Shown here piece after piece: positions 1-9,342 of a stretch of 64,000 bases of DNA. Where the stretch lies: positions 620,001 to 684,000 of the forward strand of contig NZ_PCPG01000001.1 in NCBI RefSeq assembly GCF_002979655.1, read 5' to 3'. Source of the stretch: Microbacterium sp. MYb45 (GTDB taxonomy: Bacteria; Actinomycetota; Actinomycetes; Actinomycetales; Microbacteriaceae). Each line of letters starts with the position of its first letter. Within the stretch, counting starts at the first letter, position 1. The notes below the pieces were generated by a model, which saw only the letters and a program-made list of their open reading frames with translations, had not been told where the DNA came from and ran no database searches. Position numbers and translations under genes: made by a program.

Positions 1-1
1 G

Positions 2-145
2 GAATACGTCTGCCCGGGATGTGCGCGGCCGATCGTCGCGGGAACCGCGCACCTGGTCGCCTGGCGTGCCGACGGCGTCTTAGGCGATGCGGCAGATCTC
101 GCCGCGCGTCGGCATTGGCATACACACTGTTGGAGGATGGCGTGA
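2..145 (+). CDS. C-terminal fragment of a small CxxC/His-rich protein (5' end outside window)
   Basis: An open frame enters from the window edge and stops at TGA 143-145. The 47 visible residues include a CPGC pair near the start and a HWHTHCW segment near the end, a spacing that suggests a small zinc-ribbon-like metal site (inference). Small actinobacterial proteins of this look are often labelled ATP/GTP-binding protein without experimental support. The stop overlaps the GTG start of the next gene (GTGA), so the two are probably co-translated. The N-terminus is not in the window, so neither the length nor the function can be settled here. Confidence 0.6.
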   Translation, partial: EYVCPGCARPIVAGTAHLVAWRADGVLGDAADLAARRHWHTHCWRMA

Positions 146-864
146 ACATGGAGATTCGAGGGCCGCTGGAGCTCCCCGCGCAGCGCGAGGATGTCGAGCT
201 GACCACCGCGGACGGTCTCACACTGGTCGGCGAACTGGCCATCCCGCAGGATGCTCCGCCCGTGGCGACGCTCGTGACGCTTCATCCCCTGCCGACAGCG
301 GGCGGATTCATGGACTCCCACATCATCCGCAAAGCCGCAGCGAGGCTTCCTGCGCTGGCTGACCTGGCAGTCCTGAGGTTCAACACGCGGGGGACCACGT
401 CGCCGCGCGGCACGAGCGACGGTGCGTTCGACGGGGGCGCGGCGGAGCAGTTCGATGTGGCGGCGGCAATGGACTTCGTCCACGCACGGGCGCTTCCGCG
501 TCCATGGCTCCTCGGGTGGTCTTTCGGCACCGAACTGGCGCTCAAGTACGGGCGCGACCACGACATCGCCGGCGTGATCCTCTTGTCTCCGCCGTTGCAT
601 CGCGCCACGGAATCGGAGGTCGCTGCCTGGGCCGACAGCGAAGTCCCGCTCGTCGTGTTGGTGCCGGAGCTGGACGACTACCTGCGCCCGGATGAGGCTC
701 GCGAACGCTTCGCCTCGATTCCGCATGCCCAGTTGATCGCGGTCGAGGGCGGTAAGCACCTGTGGGTCGGCGAGACCCAGACGCGGCGCGTGCTCACGGA
801 GATCGTGGCGGCAGTGAACCCGTCGGCTCTTCCCCTGGCCACTCAGTGGCCGCCGACGGACTGA
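142..864 (+). CDS. alpha/beta hydrolase
   Basis: This is a 240-residue cytoplasmic alpha/beta-hydrolase-fold protein. The nucleophile elbow GWSFG places Ser127. Asp178 or Asp179 in ELDDYLRP and His206 in GGKHLWVG complete a plausible triad, and a LHPLP oxyanion-type loop lies near residue 50. The fold suggests an esterase or thioesterase, but the substrate cannot be read from sequence. GTG 142 is chosen because GGAGG at 132-136 sits 5 nt upstream and the codon overlaps the previous stop. An in-frame ATG at 148 is the alternative. A weak hairpin (873-888) lies between this gene and the convergent membrane-protein gene. There is no signal peptide. Confidence 0.8.
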   Translation: MNMEIRGPLELPAQREDVELTTADGLTLVGELAIPQDAPPVATLVTLHPLPTAGGFMDSHIIRKAAARLPALADLAVLRFNTRGTTSPRGTSDGAFDGGAAEQFDVAAAMDFVHARALPRPWLLGWSFGTELALKYGRDHDIAGVILLSPPLHRATESEVAAWADSEVPLVVLVPELDDYLRPDEARERFASIPHAQLIAVEGGKHLWVGETQTRRVLTEIVAAVNPSALPLATQWPPTD

Positions 865-886
865 TCGAGCCCGAGGCTCCGGTGCC

Positions 887-1948
887 TCAGAGTTCGTTCA
901 TCCGCGGGATGAGAACCTGCCGGTAGATGATCAGGATGCTCGCAGCGACGGGGATCGCGATGAGTGCCCCCAGCAGGCCGAGCAGGCTACCGCCCGCGAG
1001 CGCCGCCACGACGACGACTGCTCCGGGGACGGCGACCGCGCGGCTCATGATGCGCGGAGAGATCACGTACGCCTCGACCTGCATGTAGACGAGGTAGTAG
1101 ATCGCCGCGGCGATCGCGATCCCTGGAGACCCGAGACCCGGGATGAGGCACACGAGGACGATGATCGTGGAGCCGGTCAGGGTCCCGACGAGCGGGATCA
1201 GTGAGAAGAAGAAGGCGATGATCGCGAGGACCGCCGGGAACGGCGCATCGATGATCGAGAGGTAGATCGCGCTGAGGACGCCGTTGATCACGCCCTGTGT
1301 CACCTGCCCCATGACGTAGTACCCCACGGAGTCGGTGATCTGCTCCGACAGGTCGATGAAGCGGTCGCGCTTCGACGACGGGGCGAGCTGGTACACGGCG
1401 CGCTTGAGCGATGGCGTCGAGGCGGTGAGGTAGATCGTCAGGATGAGGATGATGAACGCGCCGAACAGTCCGCTGACGACGGCGCCGCTGGCGACGAGGA
1501 CGCCCTGACCGATGGATCCGCCGATCTCGGCGAGGTTCGTCGTCAGCCAGTCGGTGACGTACGTGAAGACGACATCGACCTGCAGATTCGGGAAGGTGTC
1601 CTGCATCCACTCCTTGAGATCGGGGATCATGTTCCCTCGCGAAACGATGGCCGTGATCTGCGCGATCAGCTGGGAGATCTGATCCACGAGTACGGGGAGG
1701 ATGATCAGCACGATCCCGCTGAAGATCGCGAGGACCGCGAGGATCGTCACCAGCACGGCGAGCCAGCGGGGGAGCCTACGACGTTCCAGGAAGGAGACGA
1801 GCGGATCGAGGCCCAGGCTGAGGAAGAGCGCTGTGCCGACGTAGAGCAGGACGCTCGAAAGTGTCTCCACGCTGTTGATCAGGAGGATCCCCAGTCCCAC
1901 GCCGAGCGTCGCCACGAGGGCGGTGCGGAACGGATTGTGGATCTTCAT
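887..1948 (-). CDS. AI-2E family transporter-type membrane protein
   Basis: This 353-residue polytopic membrane protein begins MKIHNPF. It has two N-terminal hydrophobic segments, a hydrophilic stretch near residues 120-160, and a C-terminal block of several membrane spans. This is the arrangement of the AI-2E/PerM family (PF01594), whose members include autoinducer and Na+/H+ exchangers but are mostly uncharacterised. The start at 1948 is chosen over an upstream in-frame ATG at 2035 because GAGGAG lies about 7 nt before it and the extra 29 residues are arginine-rich and unlike the family. The gene is divergent from the two-part membrane protein at 2129; the shared control region contains nested dyads. 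The substrate is unknown. Confidence 0.85.
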   Translation of the reverse strand: MKIHNPFRTALVATLGVGLGILLINSVETLSSVLLYVGTALFLSLGLDPLVSFLERRRLPRWLAVLVTILAVLAIFSGIVLIILPVLVDQISQLIAQITAIVSRGNMIPDLKEWMQDTFPNLQVDVVFTYVTDWLTTNLAEIGGSIGQGVLVASGAVVSGLFGAFIILILTIYLTASTPSLKRAVYQLAPSSKRDRFIDLSEQITDSVGYYVMGQVTQGVINGVLSAIYLSIIDAPFPAVLAIIAFFFSLIPLVGTLTGSTIIVLVCLIPGLGSPGIAIAAAIYYLVYMQVEAYVISPRIMSRAVAVPGAVVVVAALAGGSLLGLLGALIAIPVAASILIIYRQVLIPRMNEL

Positions 1949-2045
1949 GCGACGACTCCTCGAAACGACTGCAGCAAGGGTATCCAGACGCCGAGCCACG
2001 TGGCGCGCGACGTGCCGGTCCAGCCGGCACTGCATGTGTACGTGG

Positions 2046-2089
2046 GCAACACACAGCTGATTTCGCTAGTCTGAAATGTCGAGTGTTGC
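2046..2089. promoter_or_regulatory. nested dyads in divergent control region
   Basis: Outer arms GCAACAC (2046-2052) and GTGTTGC (2083-2089) are perfect inverted repeats. They enclose inner arms ATTTC (2060-2064) and GAAAT (2073-2077). A TAGTCT hexamer at 2067-2072 lies in the centre. The position between divergent genes makes an operator plausible, but the regulator is unknown. Confidence 0.35.
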
Positions 2090-2128
2090 GTCGCGGGCAG
2101 GTGCCGGTGATGCGTGAGGAGACTATTC

Positions 2129-4051
2129 GTGCGTTTCGTATGGGCCGTGGTGGCCTTCGTGCTTGCCGCCGTGCTGATCGGGGCGGGGATCGCCCAGCGC
2201 ACCTTCGTGGGCCCCGACTCGCAGCAGACGCAAGTCAAGATCGATGAGCCTGCACCGTTCGTCCTGCTGGACGGGGACGTGCTCCGGACGAACCCCGGAG
2301 TGCAGACCTTGATCGTGCGCGGTCAGGGTGACATCTTCGGCAGCTACGGCAGGACAGCCGACATGGAAGCCTGGCTCGCAGACTCCGACTACAACCACGT
2401 CACGGTGGACGACGACAGCAGCTTCGCCGTCGAGCACGTGTCGCCGGACGCGTCGGCCGGTGGCGACGAGGGCGAAGAGGGCGAAGCCGACACTGGCCGT
2501 GATCCCCGTGGCTCCGACCTGTGGCTCGACTCCTTCGAGAAGGAGAACACGCTCGTCGCCGACAACATGCAACTCCCCGAGGGAACGAGCATGCTGGTCG
2601 CGTACGACGGCACGGAGGATGCTCCCGACGACATCGTCGTCTCCTGGCCGCTCGACACCTCGACCCCCCTGGCAGGGCCCCTCATGGTCGCCGGCGGCAT
2701 CGTCCTGCTGATCGGACTCGTCCTGTACGTCCTCGGAATCCGCCACCAGCGTCGTGGACGGGGTCCGCGCCGCAAGGGCCCCGGCCCCCTTCCTGTGACC
2801 GAGCCGATCGACGTCGCGGTGCTTCCCCCGGAAGAGCGCGCAGCGATCGAAGGTTCAACGGATACACCGGCCTCCGCCGACCCGGCGCCCTCCGCAGATA
2901 CCCCGGACACCGAGATCGAAGATGGGGAGATCGTGGACCCCAAGGAGAACGACTCGAAGACGTCGATGCGCGCGAAGAGCCCCGCTCGTCGTCGCCGGCT
3001 GCTGGCGATCCCGGCCCTCGGGCTCACTGCCCTTCTCGCTGCCGGGTGTTCCGCCGATTCCTGGCCGCAGTTCGGCGATGCTTCTGCGTCACCCTCGCCC
3101 AGCCCGACCGTCATCGCGCCGGAGAATCAGAAGCCCCCCGCCGTGACCGAGGCGCAGGCCAAGCGCATCCTGAAGTCGGTATCCGACACGGTGGTGGAGG
3201 CAGACGCCGCACTCGATCTCGACCTGGCCGCCACGCGTCTGGACGGACCGGCTCTCGCCGCCCGCACGACCGAGTACGCGCTGCGGACCAAGCTCACGGA
3301 CATGGCTGTTCCTGCGGCGATCCCGACGGATGATGTCGAGGTCGTGCTTCCGGAGGCGACCGATGTGTGGCCGCGCACCGTGCTCATGCTCGCGAAGAGC
3401 AAGGGCGACGACACCGAGCCGCCCGTTGTGCTCATGATGACGCAGTCAGACCCGTGGTCGAACTACAAGGTCAGCAATATGGCCGAGATGTCCGCGGATG
3501 CGGTTTTCCCCGATGTCGCGGCCAGCTGGCTCGGCACGTCGCTCGTCCCGTCGGACTCCGCGTTCCTCACGCTCCCGCCCGCGGAACTCGCCCCGGCGTT
3601 CGCCGACGTCGTCGACTCGGGGGAGAAGAGCGAGTTCTACGGCCTGTTCGATGACCTCGCGTTGAATCTCGCGACGTCGATCACCGACAGCCGGCAGGCC
3701 GTGGTCAAGGGGCTCGCCGACAAGGGTGCCGCCAAGACGTCCAAGGCGGCATTCGACATGGCGCCGACGACGGATGAGCCCATCTCGATGACCACGCTCG
3801 ACAGTGGTGCGATCGTCGCGGTTTCTCTGACCGATACCGAGACGGTGACGCCGACGTCTTCCGACGTGGTGATCCGGTTCGGCGACAACGCAGAGGCCAA
3901 GGCCCTGACGGGCGCGACGGAATCCGCGAAGGGCGTCGAGACGACGTACGAGTTCCAGCTGTTCTTCTCGGTCCCCGCTCAGGGATCGACGGAGCAGATC
4001 AGGCTCCTGGCAGTCCACCAGGACCTCCTTTCCGTGAAGGTGATCAAGTGA
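2129..4051 (+). CDS. two-part membrane protein with internal lipobox-like segment (function unknown)
   Basis: This 640-residue protein is not recognised. The first part has a membrane span at about residues 3-22, an exported acidic region of about 160 residues, a second span (PLAGPLMVAGGIVLLIGLV, about 181-205) and a Pro/Asp/Glu-rich cytoplasmic stretch. The second part begins near an internal ATG at 2966 with MRAKSPARRRRLL, a hydrophobic run and LLAAGC, a typical lipoprotein signal with Cys at codon 307. About 330 exported-looking residues follow. No stop separates the two parts. GTG 2129 is preferred because GAGGAG lies 7 nt upstream; GTG 2114 is possible. It overlaps the thioredoxin gene by GTGA, suggesting an envelope or redox-related unit. 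Confidence 0.7.
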   Translation: MRFVWAVVAFVLAAVLIGAGIAQRTFVGPDSQQTQVKIDEPAPFVLLDGDVLRTNPGVQTLIVRGQGDIFGSYGRTADMEAWLADSDYNHVTVDDDSSFAVEHVSPDASAGGDEGEEGEADTGRDPRGSDLWLDSFEKENTLVADNMQLPEGTSMLVAYDGTEDAPDDIVVSWPLDTSTPLAGPLMVAGGIVLLIGLVLYVLGIRHQRRGRGPRRKGPGPLPVTEPIDVAVLPPEERAAIEGSTDTPASADPAPSADTPDTEIEDGEIVDPKENDSKTSMRAKSPARRRRLLAIPALGLTALLAAGCSADSWPQFGDASASPSPSPTVIAPENQKPPAVTEAQAKRILKSVSDTVVEADAALDLDLAATRLDGPALAARTTEYALRTKLTDMAVPAAIPTDDVEVVLPEATDVWPRTVLMLAKSKGDDTEPPVVLMMTQSDPWSNYKVSNMAEMSADAVFPDVAASWLGTSLVPSDSAFLTLPPAELAPAFADVVDSGEKSEFYGLFDDLALNLATSITDSRQAVVKGLADKGAAKTSKAAFDMAPTTDEPISMTTLDSGAIVAVSLTDTETVTPTSSDVVIRFGDNAEAKALTGATESAKGVETTYEFQLFFSVPAQGSTEQIRLLAVHQDLLSVKVIK

Positions 4052-4971
4052 GTGAAATCTCTCCTACCGCGCTGCGTGGCGCGGTGGACCTGTCGACCCT
4101 CCGCAACCGACCGGCGGCTCCGCCCGAGGGGGCTCCAGCCCCCGGCGTGGTCGATGTCGTCGTCGATGCGACCGATGAGACATTCGGGCAGATCCTCGAA
4201 CTCTCGCGCACGGTTCCCGTCGTCGTGGATCTGTGGGCCGAGTGGTGCGGGCCGTGCAAACAGCTGAGTCCGATCATCGAGAAGGTGACGCGTGAACTCG
4301 GCGGCCGCGTGCTGCTCGCCAAGGTCGACGTCGATGCGAACCCGCAGCTCGCGCAGAGCTTCCGCGCGCAGTCGATCCCGATGGTCGTCGCGTTGATCGC
4401 CGGTCAGCCCGTGCCGATGTTCACCGGAGCGGTGCCGGAGCAGCAGGTGCGCGATGTCTTCGCGCAGCTGCTGCAGGTGGCAGCGCAGAACGGTGTCACC
4501 GGATCGCTTGCGGTCGACGCCGATGCCGAGGCGCCGTCGACGCCGGAGGAGCCGGAGCTTCCCCCGCTGCACGCCGAGGCGTTCGCCGCGATCGAGGCAG
4601 GCGACTACACCGCCGCGATCCGCGCCTACGAGAAGGCCCTCGCCGAGAACCCTCGTGATGAGGAGGCGATCGCTGGTCTCGGCCAGGTGAGTCTGCTCGA
4701 CCGCGTGCAGGGGCTCGACCTGCAGGCAGCGCGTGCGGCGGCTGCCGAGGGACCGCTCGACGTCCAGGCGCAGTTCGACGTGGCAGACCTCGATCTGGCC
4801 GGCGGTCACGTCGACGACGCTTTCTCGCGACTGCTCGACCTGTTCGCCCAACTGCCGTCCGATCAGCGCACCCCGGTGCGGGAGCGGCTGATCGAGCTGT
4901 TCGGCCTCATCGGGACGGGCGACCCGCGGGTGGTAGCCGCCCGGAACCGGCTTTCTTCGCTGTTGTTCTAG
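4048..4971 (+). CDS. thioredoxin-domain tetratricopeptide protein (YbbN/CnoX-like)
   Basis: This 307-residue cytoplasmic protein has a thioredoxin domain (about residues 30-145) with an intact WCGPC motif and the QSIPMVV cis-proline loop. A C-terminal tetratricopeptide-like helical region follows (from about 170, EAGDYTAAIRAYEKAL). This order matches the YbbN/CnoX family, which act as redox-linked holdase chaperones. Unlike E. coli YbbN, both active-site cysteines are present, so oxidoreductase activity is likely. The GTG start overlaps the stop of the upstream membrane protein. The 3' end faces glgB across 28 bp. Confidence 0.88.
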   Translation: MSEISPTALRGAVDLSTLRNRPAAPPEGAPAPGVVDVVVDATDETFGQILELSRTVPVVVDLWAEWCGPCKQLSPIIEKVTRELGGRVLLAKVDVDANPQLAQSFRAQSIPMVVALIAGQPVPMFTGAVPEQQVRDVFAQLLQVAAQNGVTGSLAVDADAEAPSTPEEPELPPLHAEAFAAIEAGDYTAAIRAYEKALAENPRDEEAIAGLGQVSLLDRVQGLDLQAARAAAAEGPLDVQAQFDVADLDLAGGHVDDAFSRLLDLFAQLPSDQRTPVRERLIELFGLIGTGDPRVVAARNRLSSLLF

Positions 4972-4999
4972 CCGTCGGAGGATCCGGCGCGCGCCCCCG

Positions 5000-7204
5000 T
5001 CATCCGTGGCTCACGGTAGGCACGTGTGGGTCCGACTGGTGCCGCAGCCACAGCGTCGACAGCGCAGGAAGGGTCATCGTCGCCGTGGGGGCGCTTCCGT
5101 CCTCACCGGTGGCGAAGACCATGCCCAGGTTTCCGGACCCTCGTCCGCCGTAATCGGCGGCGTCGGTGTTGAGAACCTCCTGCCAGACGCCGTCCTGCGG
5201 GAGTGCGAGTCGATATCCCGCGCGCTCCACCCCGGCGAAGTTGCTCACGACGACGAGACGTCCGCCGTGGGCATCCCGCCGCTCGAAGGCGATCACGGTC
5301 GGGTCCCAGCTGGGTGCGCCGAGGCGCTGGAACGATGATCCGTCGTTGTCCCGTGCCCACAGCGGGGACTGGGATCTGTACGCACGGTTCATCGCGCCGA
5401 CGAAGCCCTGCAGCTGCGCGTGCGACGGCTGGTCGAGGAGCCACCAATCCAGCTCACGCCCTTCGGACCACTCGGCGAGCTGACCGAACTCCTGGCCCAT
5501 GAACAGGAGCTTCTTCCCGGGATGCCCCCACATGTAGGCGAGGTACGCGCGGACGTTCGCGAGCTTGTGCCAGTGGTCGCCGGGCATCTTCGCCATCAGG
5601 CTGCCCTTTCCGTGCACGACTTCGTCGTGGCTGATCGGCAGCAGGTAGTTCTCCCCGAATGCATACACGAAGGAGAAGGTCATCTCGCCTTCGTGATGCG
5701 CGCGGTACATGGGATCGCGCGAGATGTACTGGAGAGAGTCGTTCATCCAGCCCATGTTCCATTTGAACCCGAACCCCAGGCCGGCGTGGTCGGTGGGTGC
5801 GGTGACGCCCGGGAAGCTGGTCGACTCCTCGGCGATCATCATGATCCCCGGGTGCAGTCGGTAGGCCGTGGCGTTCACCTCCTGCAGGAACCGGATCGCC
5901 TCGAGATTCTCCCGGCCACCGTGGATGTTCGGTTCCCATTCGCCGGCTTCGCGGGAGTAGTCGAGATAGAGCATCGAGGCGACGGCATCGACCCGCAGCC
6001 CGTCGACGTGGAACTCCCTGAACCAGTACAGCGCGTTGGCTACGAGGAAGCCGCGCACCTCCGGTCGGCCGTAGTCGAAGATGAGCGTGCCCCAGTCCTG
6101 GTGCTCGCCGCGGCGAGGATCGGGGTGTTCGTACAGGGGCTGGCCGTCGAAGCGCGCGAGGGCGAAGGCGTCTTTCGGGAAGTGCCCGGGAACCCAGTCC
6201 ATGATCACGCCGATGCCGGCCTGGTGCAGCCGATCGATCAGGTATCTCAGGTCGTCCGGGGTGCCGAAACGGCTCGTGGGCGCGTAATAGCCGCTGACCT
6301 GGTAGCCCCAGGAGCCCCCGAAGGGGTGTTCCGCCAACGGCATGAACTCGACGTGGGTGAATCCGGTATCCGTCACGTGCTGGATCAGCGGCTCGGCGAT
6401 GTCCCGGTACCCGAGGCCCTCACGCCAGGAGCCGACGTGGATCTCGTAGACCGACAGCGGCTGCGCGACGGCGTGGGTCGCGGCACGCCGGGTCATCCAC
6501 GCGCCGTCCGCCCACTCGTAGGACGACGCGGTCACGACGGATGCTGTGTTCGGCGGTACCTCGGCCGCGAGCGCCATCGGGTCGGCTTTCAGTATCCAGG
6601 CTCCGTCGCGGGTGCGGATCTGATACTTGTATCGCGTGCCCACGGGGAGATCGGGGATGAAGAGCTCCCAGACTCCGCTCACGCCCATCGAGCGCATCGC
6701 GTGCGCATCGCCGTTCCAGTCGTTATGATCGCCGACGACGCGCACTGCGGAGGCGTTGGGCGCCCAGACGGCGAACGCGACGCCCTGCTCGCCGTCCAGC
6801 GTCCGGGGGTGGGCACCCAGCGCCTCCCAGAGGCGTTCGTGCCGTCCCTCGGCGATCAGATGGAGGTCGAGGTCTCCGAGAGTCGGACGGTGTCGATACG
6901 GATCCCCGGAGAGCGTCTCCTCGTGATCCGCGTACCGCGTGGCGAGCCGGTATGGGAGCGGGGGACCGACGTGCTGCGCCTCCCAGATGCCATGCGCCAC
7001 GTGGGCGAGCTCGAGCCGGCTGCCGTCGCCGAACACCGCGGACACGCCGGCGGCCAGCGGGCGTCGGACGCGGATCACGGTGACCGTGCGGTCTGCGGCG
7101 TCTTTGTGGGGGTGCGCGCCGAGGATGGCGTGCGGATCGTGGTGCGTGGCCGAGGAGACGGCCTCCCACTCGGTGGATGCGGCGACATCTTCTGTGTAGC
7201 TCAT
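5000..7204 (-). CDS. glgB: 1,4-alpha-glucan branching enzyme
   Basis: This 734-residue GH13/CBM48 enzyme transfers alpha-1,4 glucan segments to make alpha-1,6 branches. A N-terminal beta-sandwich with [19 protein letters not shown] precedes the barrel. Catalytic blocks seen include DWVPGHFP, the nucleophile block [16 protein letters not shown], the acid/base block [12 protein letters not shown] and [13 protein letters not shown], which is typical of GlgB. The length is normal for the family. The ATG at 7204 overlaps the glgE stop by 4 bp with a purine-rich ribosome site before it. A longer upstream reading would run into glgE and is rejected. It is the last gene of the glgX-glgE-glgB operon. 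Confidence 0.96.
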   Translation of the reverse strand: MSYTEDVAASTEWEAVSSATHHDPHAILGAHPHKDAADRTVTVIRVRRPLAAGVSAVFGDGSRLELAHVAHGIWEAQHVGPPLPYRLATRYADHEETLSGDPYRHRPTLGDLDLHLIAEGRHERLWEALGAHPRTLDGEQGVAFAVWAPNASAVRVVGDHNDWNGDAHAMRSMGVSGVWELFIPDLPVGTRYKYQIRTRDGAWILKADPMALAAEVPPNTASVVTASSYEWADGAWMTRRAATHAVAQPLSVYEIHVGSWREGLGYRDIAEPLIQHVTDTGFTHVEFMPLAEHPFGGSWGYQVSGYYAPTSRFGTPDDLRYLIDRLHQAGIGVIMDWVPGHFPKDAFALARFDGQPLYEHPDPRRGEHQDWGTLIFDYGRPEVRGFLVANALYWFREFHVDGLRVDAVASMLYLDYSREAGEWEPNIHGGRENLEAIRFLQEVNATAYRLHPGIMMIAEESTSFPGVTAPTDHAGLGFGFKWNMGWMNDSLQYISRDPMYRAHHEGEMTFSFVYAFGENYLLPISHDEVVHGKGSLMAKMPGDHWHKLANVRAYLAYMWGHPGKKLLFMGQEFGQLAEWSEGRELDWWLLDQPSHAQLQGFVGAMNRAYRSQSPLWARDNDGSSFQRLGAPSWDPTVIAFERRDAHGGRLVVVSNFAGVERAGYRLALPQDGVWQEVLNTDAADYGGRGSGNLGMVFATGEDGSAPTATMTLPALSTLWLRHQSDPHVPTVSHG

Positions 7205-9342
7205 GCTCGCTCCCTCACCTTCAGGATGTGCACCGGCTCGGCGAAGGCGTCGAGCCGCACATAGTTGTGATCGTTCCACGTCCAGACGGCGCCGGTGAGC
7301 AGGTCTTCGACCTCGAACGGATCGCCGAGCGGGATGCCCCATTGCGTGCTGTCGAGGTGCACGGTCGTCTCGCGCACGGAGTGCGGGTCGACGTTCGCCA
7401 CCACGATGACGGTATCGGGACGTCCGGTACCGGTGAACGGCGCCGGCAGGTGCTTGCTGTACACGAGGACGGCATCGTCGTCGCTCCAGTGCGCCCGGAA
7501 GTTCCTGAGCTGGCCGAGTGCGGGGTGAGCTGCGCGGATCTCGTTGAGGCGCCGGAGCAGAGGAGCGAGCGATTCGCCGCGGGCCTCTGCGCCCGACCAG
7601 TCGCGGAACTTGAACTCGTACTTCTCGTTGTCGATGTTCTCTTCCGACCCGGGCCTCGCCACGTTCTCGAAGAGCTCGTAGCCGGCGTATACCCCGTAAA
7701 CGGGCCCTGCGGTGGCGGCGATGCAGGCACGGATACGGTACGCCGCGCGCCCGCCGAACTGCAGGTACTCGGTCAGGATGTCATGGGTGTTCACGAAGAG
7801 GTTGGGCCGCATGTAGTCGGAAGTCTCCTGCGACACGGAGGTGAGGAATTCCTCCAGTTCGCTCTTGGTATTCCGCCACGTGAAGTAGCTGTAGCTCTGC
7901 TGGAAACCGACGGCGGCCAGGGCACGCATGACGGCGGGGCGGGTGAAGGCCTCCGCGAGGAAGATCACGTCCGGATCGACGGCGCCGATCTCGCGGATCA
8001 GCCACTCCCAGAACTGCAGCGGCTTGGTGTGGGGGTTGTCGACCCGGAAGATCTTCACCCCCTGGGCCACCCAGTGCTTCACGATCCGCAACATCTCGGC
8101 CGCGATGCCATCGGGGTCGTTGTCGAAGTTGAGCGGGTAGATGTCCTGGTACTTCTTCGGCGGGTTCTCGGCGTACGCGATGCTGCCGTCGGGGAGGGTC
8201 GTGAACCACTCGGGGTGCTCGCGCACCCAGGGGTGGTCCGGGGCGGCCTGGAGTGCGAGGTCGAGTGCGACTTCGAGGCCGGCTCCGTGCGCCGCGCGAA
8301 CGAAGGCGCGGAAGTCGGCCGGCGATCCCAGGTCCGGGTGGATCGCGTCGTGACCGCCCTCGGCGGAGCCGATCGCATATGGGGATCCGGGATCACCCGG
8401 CTCCGCTGTGAGGGTGTTGTTGCGCCCCTTGCGGTTGGTGGTACCGATCGGATGGATCGGAACCAGATAGACCACGTCGAAACCCATCGCGGCGACCTCC
8501 GGCAAGCGTTTGGCTGCCGTGCGGAACGTCCCGCTCTTCACGGTCCCGTCCTTGAGCCGCTTCGCGCCCTCCGATCGCGGGAAGAACTCGTACCACGCAC
8601 CGACGCCCGCCGCGGCACGGTCCACGTTGAGCGTCTGTCGCTCGGTGGCGGAACGCAGGCTCGTCAGAGGGCGGGCCAGGAAGACATCAGCCAGTCCGGA
8701 ATCGGTGGAGAGCGCGAGTGCCGTTTCGCCATCCCCGGTCCGCAGCGACTCGGCGTCCGCGAGCAGACGTTTCCGCTGGGCGGCGGGGCGGTCCTTCTCA
8801 GCGGCGGCCCGCGCGAGCAGCTCTGCGCCGAGCGCGGCCATCACCGGCACGTCGACACCGGCTGCGACCTTCAGCTCCGCGGCGTGGGCCCAGGTTGCGA
8901 AGTCGTCGGAGAACGCTTCGAACCGATAGCGCCATGCACCCTGCTCGTCGAGCGCGATCTCCGCCGCCCACCGGTCCGTGCCGTCGCTCCGGGCGGTCAG
9001 CCGGTGCAGGCTCTCCTCGCCCGTGGGCGACGTGAGGCGCACCTGCACACCGATGATGTCGTGGCCCTCGCGGAACGAGACCACGGTGAACGGGACGACC
9101 TCGCCCACGAAGGCCTTCGGCGCGAAGCCGCCGGGCACTGCAGGTGTCGGATCGAGCAGCGGGATGCGAGTGGAGCGAAGCGAGCCCGGGACATCCGCGT
9201 CGCCGAAGGCGCGCGTCGGGATCTGAGCGGGGCTCCGTAGAGCCGAGGACCGAGTACCAGCACGTGCAGCCACATCCCGAATGTACCGCGCCGTCGTGGT
9301 CGCGGGTAGCGTGCCGCGTGGTGCGTCGGGAGCCGGGTTCAT
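7201..9342 (-). CDS. glgE: alpha-1,4-glucan:maltose-1-phosphate maltosyltransferase
   Basis: This 713-residue GH13_3 enzyme extends alpha-glucans with maltosyl units from maltose-1-phosphate. The conserved start [15 protein letters not shown] and [18 protein letters not shown], the barrel blocks [12 protein letters not shown] and [10 protein letters not shown], and the segment [18 protein letters not shown] are GlgE hallmarks. ATG 9342 overlaps the glgX stop (ATGA), supporting translational coupling. It gives about 60 residues before the conserved region, more than usual, and an in-frame GTG about 20 codons in is a possible shorter start. The usual partners TreS and maltokinase, which make the donor, are not in this window. 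Confidence 0.93.
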   Translation of the reverse strand: MNPAPDAPRGTLPATTTARYIRDVAARAGTRSSALRSPAQIPTRAFGDADVPGSLRSTRIPLLDPTPAVPGGFAPKAFVGEVVPFTVVSFREGHDIIGVQVRLTSPTGEESLHRLTARSDGTDRWAAEIALDEQGAWRYRFEAFSDDFATWAHAAELKVAAGVDVPVMAALGAELLARAAAEKDRPAAQRKRLLADAESLRTGDGETALALSTDSGLADVFLARPLTSLRSATERQTLNVDRAAAGVGAWYEFFPRSEGAKRLKDGTVKSGTFRTAAKRLPEVAAMGFDVVYLVPIHPIGTTNRKGRNNTLTAEPGDPGSPYAIGSAEGGHDAIHPDLGSPADFRAFVRAAHGAGLEVALDLALQAAPDHPWVREHPEWFTTLPDGSIAYAENPPKKYQDIYPLNFDNDPDGIAAEMLRIVKHWVAQGVKIFRVDNPHTKPLQFWEWLIREIGAVDPDVIFLAEAFTRPAVMRALAAVGFQQSYSYFTWRNTKSELEEFLTSVSQETSDYMRPNLFVNTHDILTEYLQFGGRAAYRIRACIAATAGPVYGVYAGYELFENVARPGSEENIDNEKYEFKFRDWSGAEARGESLAPLLRRLNEIRAAHPALGQLRNFRAHWSDDDAVLVYSKHLPAPFTGTGRPDTVIVVANVDPHSVRETTVHLDSTQWGIPLGDPFEVEDLLTGAVWTWNDHNYVRLDAFAEPVHILKVRERA

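Noticed and set aside
873..888. GAGGC/GCCTC hairpin between the first hydrolase and the AI-2E gene
   Set aside because: The stem is only 5 bp; too weak to call a terminator.
2966..4051. Separate lipoprotein gene beginning at ATG 2966
   Set aside because: No suitable ribosome site or leaderless hexamer precedes this ATG, and the upstream frame runs through without a stop; kept as one gene and reported as a finding.
9165..9200. GAGTGGAGCGAAGCGAG as a possible repeat element
   Set aside because: Only one copy in this window and it lies within the GlgE N-terminal frame; nothing shows that it is mobile.
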